Assembly: GCA_003988855.1 (NCBI GenBank)
Contig: QYAI01000029.1
Location: forward strand, 124,001 to 188,000
Direction: 5' to 3'
Origin: Arachnopeziza araneosa
Lineage: Eukaryota > Ascomycota > Leotiomycetes > Helotiales > Arachnopezizaceae
Length of the DNA: 64,000 bases
Part shown: in pieces, positions 55,633 through 64,000 of the stretch
Layout: every line of letters begins with the position of its first letter
Numbering within the stretch: the stretch's first letter is position 1
Translations under genes and position numbers: made by a program
Notes under the pieces: generated by a model
Database searches by the model: none
The model's input: only the letters and a program-made list of their open reading frames with translations
Told to the model about the DNA's origin: nothing

Positions 55633-57361
55633 GTCTGATCATATTGTTTCGCAATGGATATGTATATGAGTTATCAATTTGGACGGAGTATTTGGTACAT
55701 GGATGGATGGTTCATACTATTGTTGCATGAGCGACTGGCGTTCTGGCTGGCTGAAAAAATGGATGCACTGGGTGGCTGCATTGGAGTTGGCTGGAGAGTA
55801 TGCTAGATTTCGAGCCTTGTTTTCGCTCTTTGGCAGCATCCGATGGGGCATAGAACATCAGAGTAGAAAATACCACAATAGAAATACTTCAACAGAACTG
55901 GAGAAGTTAGAGGCAGTGATTGGTCTCATATTAAACGTCAAGAAATGCTCTTCATTTCGTCTTATGGAGCCCTAGGATTACTTTGCTCTTGCCTTCGCTC
56001 TATCCTAACCGAGAATTAACGTTTCCCATTGCCCAAAGAATGGGAGAGCGACCTGGCTTATCTTGATCATCTAGAAGCTGTCCGTCGAGGGAGCATAACA
56101 AAATGTCTTGGTTTACTACTCAGTATTAGAGGCTGGCAACAATTTTCTGATAGGTATAATATCAGGGTCTTATGTCTCACCCTGTAAGAGAGCTTGGTAT
56201 ATGAACGAGTCAGTATCGGAAGTATTCTCATCCCGAAAAGATCTAGGTTGACCAAACTTGAAGATCCTATAGCTATAGAGGGACTCGACAACGTGAGAAT
56301 AGAGACGGTCAAGACAGGATAATAGAGTGGGGAAATCAGATTTCCGAGTTGAAGGNGAGCTGTATTCGATCAGACCTCGGGACTTCTCATTGTCAGTCAG
56401 CTCACTTTGCAATTCGAAAAATCTTGTTGCATTTCGCGGCCTCGGCGGTCTCGGTCTCTCTCGGCCTCTGTCAGGATGAGTAGACGATTTGAATGTCGAT
56501 GAGAGTCGTCGGAAGATTAAATGTTTTGTTGCACTTCGCAACCTCGGCGGTCTTCGTCCTCCTCCTCGTTCGGTCCTCGTTCGGTCCTCGTTCGGTCCTC
56601 GCCGTCCCTGTCAAGATGAATGAGTAAGTGAATTGAACGTCGATCAGGGTTATCTGCAGGTAAAATGTTTGTTGCATTTCGCGGCCATCTCGCTCTCCCT
56701 CGGCCTTTGTTAGGATGAGCGAGTGAAATGATTCGAAAGTCGATGAGAGCTGTCTGGAGATTAAAGGTTTTGTTGCATTTCGCGGCTTCGCCGCTCTCCG
56801 TCTCGCCCTAGGTCCTAGCCTTTTTTCTACTTTTTTCTAGAGCTAGGTTTAAATACCTGAATGTCGATTCGACTTTCTCTTGTTTCTGAGGTTTTTTAAA
56901 TGTCGAATGTCGATGAGAGTTATCTGCACATCAAACGCTTTGTTGCATTTCGCGGCGACCTCGGTCTCCGTCTCGGCTTCGGTCCCTGACATACCATGAT
57001 TTCGTGATGAAGTGGCTTAAATGAATGTGTTTCCATGTGTTTGAATCAACTGAATGTAGAAACGGTCACGATGTTCTACAGAAGAGAGGTTTCATGTTGT
57101 TCAAATTAATTCATACTGCAGTGTTGTATTTATTTCGGATAGCCTCCGAGAACTTTTAGAGCCCTTGAAACCTAAGGGAATATTTTTAGAGAGGCCTGTA
57201 TGCTCTATTGATTCGTGCTGATGATATCCTTCATAGTCTCAATGAAAGTTTTATTCATGCCTGCCCTTCATAAACCATCTCTCTAATTTTTGCAGAAATC
57301 ATATCCGTCTCAGCAACAAGACGCTTCTCCGGCAAAAACCCTGTTAAGAGTTTATCTCAAG
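55633..57361. other. Convergent intergenic region with repeat array
   Basis: About 1.7 kb between the stop codons of the Itc1-like gene (plus) and the Lys9 gene (minus). It contains the degenerate array described separately at 56420-56990 and an ambiguous base at 56356. Short open frames here are not credible genes; those inside the array repeat one another. Confidence 0.55.
56420..56990. repeat. Degenerate tandem repeat array (TTGTTGCATTTCGCGGC core)
   Basis: The core TTGTTGCATTTCGCGGC (with minor changes) recurs at about 56424, 56527, 56669, 56770 and 56940. Each copy is followed by C/T-rich TCGG-type sequence and preceded, where clear, by a GTCGATGAGAG-type segment and a short GATTAAA or TAAAATG block. 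Spacing varies from about 100 to 170 bp, so units have diverged or gained insertions. Inside copy 2 an 11-bp subunit CCTCGTTCGGT is itself repeated three times near 56565-56600. Confidence 0.8.
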
Positions 57362-59457
57362 CTACGTGAAGATCCTCTCTATACATTCAATTCTAAACTT
57401 GATGTCAGTAGGCATGCTAGCGGGAACTGCTGGGGAAACCAACCCATAGCTATCCTTCAGCTCTTTCATCAATGGCTTATTGATACTTGGGCTCATTGGA
57501 GCAAGGATGCCCTTTTCAGAAATCGTACCATCAAGGACTTGTTTAACAGCTATTCAGTATGCTCTGTTAGTATCTCTGTTTACTGAACCATGCTGTCTCC
57601 AGTACTCAGAGCGGTCAAAGAAAGCGTTTGAAAAATCAAGCACATCTACCATCTGAAGAGCCATTCAAAAAACAAAAGGATCACAACGGGAGAGACTTGC
57701 CTACTCCACAAGCTATAAACAGATTAGCAATGCAAGTATTTAGATTTTCTTAGGGGTCTGAGAGGTTAGGAGCTAGTTTAAGAGCAGAGAACAGGAAAGC
57801 AATCTGCGGCTCCTGAAACGGTTACAAGTTCCCAAGCTCTAAAGGAACGGAGAAAGAGAGCTAATTTTTATGAGAGTGAACCTTACGAATGCCAACCAAC
57901 TTTGTCATAGCTGAATAACCGCCAGATCCAATAGGAGCGCCATATTCGCAAAGCGTAGAGGTGATAGTGTTCAGGCTACCATCTTTATTCTTGATCTCAA
58001 AGTTGTGTTGGAGGAACTAATTATGAAGCGTAAGGGGATGCATCGTCGAGAAAGTCAGAGCACAAAGATTTTACTTACCACAAAATCACGTTCACCTTCC
58101 TCGTAGGTCATTTTTTCCTCAAGAGTAGCACATAAAGTATCCAAGGGATTTCCTTTAGGCGAAATCTTGGAATCTGAAAAGATACCAACTTCACAATATT
58201 ATTAGACCGCCAGAATATATATCGCTTCGAAGTGCTGTCTACTTACCCCATTTGAGTCCAGCCACCACTCGATTCTTGTGATCGGTATCCGTGAAAGTTG
58301 TTTTGGACGAGATCGCCCATAACAGGTCATCTTCGCTTGATGAGCTAGCACCGATGATCTTCTTTGTGGCTTCCTTCCAAGCGGTTGGCTCTTTCAAAAA
58401 AGTCTGTTCCTCGACACTAAGGAAACCAATGTCGACAAGAACTTTGACAAACTCCGGGAAGCCAGCGTAACGAAGAGTGCCACGGATTACTGTTCGCGCC
58501 TCAGGAATATTATATCTGAACACAATCAGATCGTGTTAAATGTAGATGTAGATGTTCCTACCTTTCTCGATATCCTGTGCTATCTCGGTTTCCATAAGCT
58601 ACGAAATTGTAGCCAAGAAAGCCGGTATGATATGGTTTCGCTGTTCCCATAAGGTCCGCACCTGCCACATTCACCTCTTTACCTTCCTCGAAGAACTTGG
58701 CGTCGTTCTTTAACGCCAGAAGGACTCCACGACTGCTCCAACTAAATTTATACCCTACATGGAGTCAGAAACGGCGAGAACGTACCCAAGCATCATATAC
58801 CTAAGGGGTTGTTGGAATCTAGTACAAAAATAAGCTAAGTCATATACATCATCATTGTATTCTTACTCTCTGGTGCAGGGAGGCCACCGCAAAAGCTCTT
58901 GAAGGAAAGAACAGAGCCTCCTTCCTCGTGAACGCGGTTGATGAGATCGAGAGCGTAAAGATGGTCAATTCTGAGTAAAAGTAAGTAAAAGGACGTATCG
59001 AATGTCATGATAATCGTGATGAATACCCAGGGTCAAGCTAGAAATGTTAGCAATCTAAGCCGTAAATTCCGAACTAATTCGAATTTACCCCAATCTCGTT
59101 CATGACGACGATACCCGCAGCCTTCGCCTGCTCATCTAACTCCTGCATAGCCGGCGACACATACGACGTTGTGACAACATGTTTCTTCGCTTTGATGGCC
59201 GCCTTGATTACAGCAGCGTGATATGTGTAGGGGATCAGTGAGATGGTCACGTCGTGTTTGGCGACCTCGGCCTCGAGAGCAGCAGTGTCATTGACATCGA
59301 GCGAGATGGGTTTGGTGTGCGAGTATCCAGCAGCAAGCTTCTCTGCGGAGGTAAGGGTGCGGCAGGCAATAGTGACAGAGATACCAGCCTTTGTGAGGAC
59401 CTCGACGGTGGGAGTAGCGACGAAGCCGGAGCCGAGGAGAAGGGCGGATTGAGGCAT
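57362..59457 (-). CDS. lys9: Saccharopine dehydrogenase (NADP+, L-glutamate-forming), Lys9
   Basis: Eleven exons (59457-59089, 59037-59027, 58970-58867, 58818-58801, 58754-58562, 58515-58247, 58188-58079, 58016-57887, 57712-57701, 57549-57444, 57392-57362) sum to 1353 nt, 450 aa, near the usual fungal length. The enzyme (EC 1.5.1.10) makes saccharopine from alpha-aminoadipate semialdehyde and glutamate, the penultimate step of fungal lysine synthesis. The N-terminus has the Rossmann motif ALLLGSGFVATPTVEVL. Conserved blocks are LDPGIDHLYA, FCGGLPAPE, NPLGYKFSWSSRGVLLAL, CEYGAPIGSGGYSAM, PCGVAVKQVLDGTISEKG and the YGIEC end. Three exons are microexons (11, 18 and 12 nt). The intron after the 12-nt exon begins with GC (GCAAGT). 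Without these microexons conserved residues would be lost. Cytosolic location is inferred from lack of a targeting signal. Confidence 0.94.
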
Positions 59458-59952
59458 TGTTGAGAAAGGAGAAGCTGACGAACCAGGTAAAAAGCCTAGG
59501 AGCTTGATATCTGCTGTTTGTCTGTTAGCAATGAAGTCTGTTGAAGATTTGTGTGTGAAATATTTTCCCCTCCGTCATCGGAAATGGATGGTGGGGTCGA
59601 CCAACAGGCAAGAAGCCGATGAGCGGGGAAGTTACGCCAAAACAAGAATACTAGTGTCGAAGAGGCAGCGCACCAGAAGTAAAAATCACCTACAAATTCA
59701 ACCCAGATATCCTGAGTCCGATCATATTTTAAAGTCTCAAACATCACGGCCGAAGTAGGAAACTTGTAAATGTAATAAAGCTTGATTTCGTGCACACCGG
59801 CATTATGATATGCTTTTCGCTTATACAATAATAACATCACTAAGCCTCCATTTAGAACGTAATTTTCTGGCCCATCCAAGAACTGTACAGTACAAACTCC
59901 ATCATGACCAATCATCCCTCACCATGTGCCTTCATTATTATTCTTTCGTCCC
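59458..59952. other. Intergenic region upstream of lys9
   Basis: About 495 bp between the lys9 start and the stop of the cupredoxin-like gene, both on the minus strand. It must contain the lys9 promoter. No clear Gcn4-type TGACTCA site was found by eye. No gene is supported. Confidence 0.45.
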
Positions 59953-60705
59953 TTACAAAACGGCCAAAGCAGCAATGGCGACGGCCCCAGCGAGACCACC
60001 ACCAATCTTCAATCCACTAGCGGCATTTGTGCCGGTTTGTTGTGCCAATCCAGAGCTGGTTGAGGAGCTTCCACTGCTGCCAGTAGTCGAGGAAGAAACT
60101 GCAGTGGTATATGTAGTACCGTAGCTAGTGGTATAGGTTGTGCTATAGGAACTTGCACCAGTGGTTACAAAGGCAGTAACCGTCTTTGTCACGCTGGTAG
60201 TGACGGTTGTCTCGGAGCTTCCGCTTGAGCCCTTGATTGCCAAGATGCCACCGATGGCGACGTCTGACGGAGGGGAGGTGGAAGTGGTGGCATTCTTAGC
60301 GAGCGCGGTGAAGGCTGCGAGGGTGTTGCCTGTGGCAGGGGCGTTGATCGCGGCTACCATGCCAGACTGGCAGTGGTTGCCAGTCGTTTGAGCGCAGTAG
60401 ATCCAGATGGGCTTAGTATCATTGACGGTGATGGTGAAGGTTTGGTTGGATGGTCCGACGGTAGTAGGTTGGAAGGTGGAGAAGAAACCATTTGCAAGAG
60501 GGTGGCAGGGGTTGGCAAAGGAAGATTGTACGACGGTATGGTTCTTTGGGAAGAAGGAGAACTCGACTTTGTCTCCGACGGAAGCGGTGATGGCGTCGGG
60601 TGTGAAGGTCAGGCCGTTCTGGCCGACTGCCACGGAGAAGGTGGATTGTGCCAGGACTGGAGCTGCCACGGCGGCGAGGATGCTGATGCTGCTTGAGAAA
60701 TACAT
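59953..60705 (-). CDS. Secreted GPI-anchored cupredoxin-like serine-rich protein
   Basis: An intronless 250-aa protein with a clear signal peptide (MYFSSSISILAAVAAPVLAQ). Residues about 22-130 form a plastocyanin/cupredoxin-like domain: FSVAVGQNGLTFTPDAITAS, VGDKVEFSFFPKNHTVVQSS and WIYCAQTTGNHCQSGMVAAI. The pattern H (in NHTV), C (in YCAQ), H (in NHC) and M (in GMV) offers the classical type-1 copper ligands. A Ser/Thr-rich, heavily glycosylatable stalk follows (about 165-230). The C-terminus is a small-residue hydrophobic tail after SGLK, as in GPI-anchored proteins. Such proteins are common on fungal cell surfaces; function is unknown, copper binding is plausible. I chose the ATG at 60705 because the signal peptide begins there; the longer open frame upstream lacks one. 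Confidence 0.9.
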   Translation of the reverse strand: MYFSSSISILAAVAAPVLAQSTFSVAVGQNGLTFTPDAITASVGDKVEFSFFPKNHTVVQSSFANPCHPLANGFFSTFQPTTVGPSNQTFTITVNDTKPIWIYCAQTTGNHCQSGMVAAINAPATGNTLAAFTALAKNATTSTSPPSDVAIGGILAIKGSSGSSETTVTTSVTKTVTAFVTTGASSYSTTYTTSYGTTYTTAVSSSTTGSSGSSSTSSGLAQQTGTNAASGLKIGGGLAGAVAIAALAVL

Positions 60706-62751
60706 TTTGATGTTTTGATGTTTTGATGTAGGTGGTTTTCCGGTGAGGGAGAGACTTGTATGCTGATAAACAAACAAAGAGATGGACTCTAGAGAGGACA
60801 AAGAGATGAGCGGGAAATGGTACAAAGACAAGAGATGATGACTTATTAAGCGAGTTGAGATGAGATGAGGAAACAAACAAACGATCTTGGGGACTTGGCA
60901 GGTTTTATAATCTGCGAGTGATGGTCCATGGTGAGATTATTTTGAGCGCTGGGTGGCCACCTGCATAGCCAACCTCGTGGTGGCTTGGGTGAGCTGGCCT
61001 CGCCGTTCACGCTCCGGAAAGGTGTTGTCCGCCCAGGGACAGACCAGAGGTCGGGGTCCAACCCCTGAAGATGAAATAAGACGAAGCGAAGCGAAACAAC
61101 GGCACAGACAGGAGTGCCACCGAGCTGACAGCACGGGTGCTTTGCCGCACATCGACTCAGCGGAATTTGTCACCCGAAACACTTCAAGTTCCCAGTGTGA
61201 ATCTCGTCCTGATTCTTCTTTGCGTATTGCAACTTTGCACGCAAGACCGGCGATGGCAACCGAGGCTTGCGACGGTCCGCCCATGAAGCAGTCTGCTCGG
61301 AAAGCGGTTGCAGTATCCAAAATACTTGAAACTGGCGAGGCTGAGCCCACGAGAATAGATTTTACCCCCATAAGACGCGCGCTTATGGCAGGCGACCAGG
61401 GGTTGTGTCAGCAGCGGCCGACAAGGCGAGCCAGGATCTTGACAACCCAATAGAGCGGTCAGCATATCAACCTTTCAAAACATCAGAGACGGTTGGCTGA
61501 GCAGGTGGCTGGAATCCGTCCCAAGTGGCATTTGGAGGTGACTGTCCCAAATGGGGTTACCGTCCGGTAGGGCTTATCACGTGGCGTAGTGCTGATTGAG
61601 TCCCTGGGGACCGATCCTTGGCACCTTTGTCCCAACTTTGATATTTGAGGATCAGGAGGATTCTATTGGGGCCAGCAAAGCTTGTTTTTCCTCGAAACGG
61701 TATATGCAATGTCCGGGAGCAACTTGCCGACACTTTCCGCTGTTTGTGACAATCACTGAAACAGGATACTCCCGACCCGTATCTCACGTTTAATGAGAGG
61801 GAGCGGCCGAACACGGATCACTATGGATGCATTAGGAATCTTGGATTACTTTATTTCAGCCGCAGAGGCCATTGGACGGGCTTGGCATGTCAGATGAGGC
61901 GTACGCTACTGGACGAAGGTACTGTACCCTACCGTACGAGCTGCCTGCCCAATTCTTCTCTGTGTGTGCTGGACTTACTTCCTTACATAACCTCCGTGCT
62001 TCTTCCTGACGTGAGAGTGAGGTCAACTGTCAAACAACACCGCAGCGTCAGCTCCACTTCCTTACGGTGGGAGAGCTCTCACTCAAATGGTCGAAAGGCT
62101 GACACACAGGAAATGAGCTCACTTAAGAGACGGGTCCCCAACTTCTCTTATGTTCAACTGATTTTCTGGCCCTTCGCAGGTACTTCGGACCTTCGTCGCG
62201 AGATCAGTTGGCTGGCCCGGCAATCTCCATCTCTGGTCTGCACAACTCGTGCCAAGTCTCTCAACATCCCACACACAAACCATTCGAGCCCTAATGCAGC
62301 CGGATCCCTTTCTCAATCTTGCGCACACGACTCGAAATGATGGTTGCCAACGTCGTAGTCGGCGTGGTTGCAGGTGATCTGGCAGACTCCTCGCTTATTT
62401 GTGCAAGTCTTGAGTGGGGAGCATGATTGATGGGTTTCCGAGTATCTTGAGCCTCGCTACGTCGAGCTCTTCTGCTCAGTGGCCATGACTTGCATTGCTC
62501 TTGTGGGACGAGGCTTGTCGTTACTGCGGGGTATGCGTTTTGCAACCTGGAAGTCTCCTATAGGGCCATCCTTGGGTTACACAGACAGCCTTACCTCAAG
62601 ACCTCCCATAAGAGATTTTTTTCGCACTTTGTGTTTCTTCGAATCTTGAAGATTTTGTTGCCAACTGTTTCAACTCGTCAATTCAATTGACAAACAATTA
62701 TGAATATGCTCGCTTCCTTCTCAGCGTACGTTATATTACGTTCACAGCCTC
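60706..62751. other. Gene-free region between cupredoxin-like and BTB genes
   Basis: A divergent intergenic region of about 2 kb. Several open frames of 80-165 codons occur, the longest at 60953-61453, but none has a recognisable motif and frames on both strands overlap, as expected in GC-richer DNA. The left end should include the promoter of the cupredoxin-like gene and the right end that of the BTB gene. Confidence 0.45.
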
Positions 62752-63849
62752 ATGAACATCAGGATAAGGACCAACTCAATTGAGACATTACTAAAGCGAT
62801 CCTACAGAATCGTCAATTCCCCCTTATCGAAGTTTACCGTGGGCGAGAAAGCCGATGGTAGTCCTAAAGAATTTCATGTTCACGAACAAGCTGTAACCCA
62901 GCTTTCTACACCACTCTACGAACTGATAAAAGTATCTCCAGACGGGAACACAATATGGGACGACGTAAGCAAGGAGACTTTTGAAAAGTTTGCTCAGTTC
63001 GCATACACTGGTGATTATTCGGTTCCGGAGACAGAACCGCGAAAGAAGACTTCACCGGAAGAAGAGGTTGCAGCGCAAGACTCTCCCACAGGTACCGTGA
63101 ACGGATGGCACAATGCTGATGATGAAGTGGTCGCTGATGCGACTATCGACCCAGAACCTCAAGAGCCAAATGACTTTAACGGCGCCCCTCTCGACCAGGA
63201 AGAGGCAACCGCAGCCTCTCCTCCCAAGGCTCCACACAAAAGGAAGAGGAAGAAGAAGACAAAGCAACCACAAGTCGAACTCGCCGCCTCGGAGGAACAA
63301 CCGCAAACACCAAACGGTAACCACTCCGAAGAGCAGGAAATTCTCACTCTCACCGCGCGCTCGAAATCTCCTGCTTTCTCCGTTACCACCGATCTAAACA
63401 GCCTACCTCTCGAACCCCTTGCCCCACGTAACCATTACGGTCAGACATGTGAGCCGTCACCCACCTTCGATCCAACACAGGATTACACACGTCCTCTAGT
63501 CTGCCACGCTTCGCTTTACATCTTAGCCGACAAGCAGGTGATAACCTCACTCAAAGCGCTGTCTCTGTATAAATTGCACAAAACCCTCAGCATCTTCCAG
63601 CTCACTAATGAAACAGCAAGCGATATTGCTGCACTTGCTAGATGTGCGTATGCCGTCGGAGAAGAGGCCAACTTGGGTTATGACGGTTTTGGTGGCCTTC
63701 GAGGATTGGTTCGTGTTTACATGGCGAACAACAAGTGGGAATTGAGTCAGAATGACGATTTTGTGGAGCTGCTAGCTGGTGGTGGGCAGATTGTCAAGGA
63801 CTTCGTGAGGTTTGAGATGCAGAGGAGTGGTGGAGGGTTGTTGACCTGA
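62752..63849 (+). CDS. BTB/POZ domain protein with nuclear-type basic segment
   Basis: A single-exon frame of 365 aa. The N-terminal about 95 residues form a BTB domain: LSKFTVGEKADGSPKEFHVH, then EQAVTQLSTPLYELI, IWDDVSKETFEKFAQFAYTG and DY. The middle (about 100-215) is acidic and disordered, with a strong basic cluster KRKRKKKTKQ that could act as a nuclear localisation signal. The C-terminal part has a second folded-looking block (CHASLYILADKQVITSLKAL, then RCAYAVGEEANLGYDGFGGL and ELLAGGGQIVKDFVRFEMQR) seen in many uncharacterised fungal BTB proteins. The upstream sequence has an ATG near 62701, but no convincing splice links it. Function unknown; likely protein-protein interaction. Confidence 0.85.
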   Translation: MNIRIRTNSIETLLKRSYRIVNSPLSKFTVGEKADGSPKEFHVHEQAVTQLSTPLYELIKVSPDGNTIWDDVSKETFEKFAQFAYTGDYSVPETEPRKKTSPEEEVAAQDSPTGTVNGWHNADDEVVADATIDPEPQEPNDFNGAPLDQEEATAASPPKAPHKRKRKKKTKQPQVELAASEEQPQTPNGNHSEEQEILTLTARSKSPAFSVTTDLNSLPLEPLAPRNHYGQTCEPSPTFDPTQDYTRPLVCHASLYILADKQVITSLKALSLYKLHKTLSIFQLTNETASDIAALARCAYAVGEEANLGYDGFGGLRGLVRVYMANNKWELSQNDDFVELLAGGGQIVKDFVRFEMQRSGGGLLT

Positions 63850-64000
63850 TAAATTGTTGTACACGTTTCTCTTATCGGTTTTAAAATCTTGGCGTATCAA
63901 GCGTTAGGAGTGGGATGGCTGGTTGGGCGAGGGTTTTTTTTCCTATTTTTTTTCTTCTATACGGGTGGGCATTTGGTTGGCTAATTGATTTATGTAGAAC

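Noticed and set aside
57290..57586. 98-codon plus-strand frame at the 3' end of lys9
   Set aside because: It is opposite the last two lys9 exons (AVKQVLDGTISEKG and YGIEC blocks), so it is a shadow.
60953..61453. 166-codon plus-strand frame
   Set aside because: Overlapped by an antisense frame of similar length in GC-richer DNA; no motif, no splice-supported neighbours.

Overview
The window looks like nuclear DNA of a filamentous ascomycete (Pezizomycotina). The support is short GT-AG introns (about 43-60 bp) with CTAAC/CTGAC-type branch sites, Zn2Cys6 transcription factors, a HET-domain gene, a velvet regulator, a type I metacaspase, a fungal GPI-anchored cupredoxin-like protein and the alpha-aminoadipate lysine pathway. 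A helotialean/leotiomycete source would fit the overall character, but that is only an impression. No tRNA, rRNA, CRISPR or prokaryotic feature was seen. Genes cover roughly half the window and the rest is gene-free.

Left third (1-23 kb): a decayed type B carboxylesterase pseudogene; an intact secreted GH43-like glycosidase (10 exons, 533 aa); a single-exon HET-domain protein; a 199-aa acidic/coiled-coil protein; a protein kinase with a C-terminal ubiquitin-like domain and one GC-AG intron; then about 6.2 kb without a supportable gene, ending at a velvet-domain regulator that resembles VelC. A 143-bp TA-flanked inverted-repeat element (Tc1/mariner-type MITE) lies downstream of the velvet gene.

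Middle (23-47 kb): an uncharacterised multi-exon protein with an HEFMH zincin-like motif split exactly by an intron; a small lysine/serine-rich protein; a BTB/POZ protein followed by three copies of a 65-bp minisatellite; a Zn2Cys6 regulator; a 3.8-kb AT-rich gene desert; a metacaspase without prodomain; a protein with seven degenerate 'T-R-x-M-P-x-A-D' repeats and a conserved-looking Cys-containing C-terminus; a secreted bicupin oxalate decarboxylase; a second Zn2Cys6 regulator (AflR-like cluster); and a 152-aa four-exon hypothetical protein.

Right (47-64 kb): a third Zn2Cys6 regulator (830 aa); an Itc1/ACF1-type ISWI-complex subunit (WAC-DDT-WHIM, 1035 aa) whose first coding exon is only the ATG; a degenerate repeat array; saccharopine dehydrogenase (Lys9, 450 aa) built from 11 exons, three of them microexons (11, 18 and 12 nt); a GPI-anchored cupredoxin-like protein; and a second BTB protein. 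Most multi-exon models here were checked by confirming that the summed exon lengths are divisible by three and the reading frame stays open. The genes look like a normal mixture of housekeeping, regulatory, secreted and allorecognition/cell-death functions. No single biosynthetic cluster is evident.
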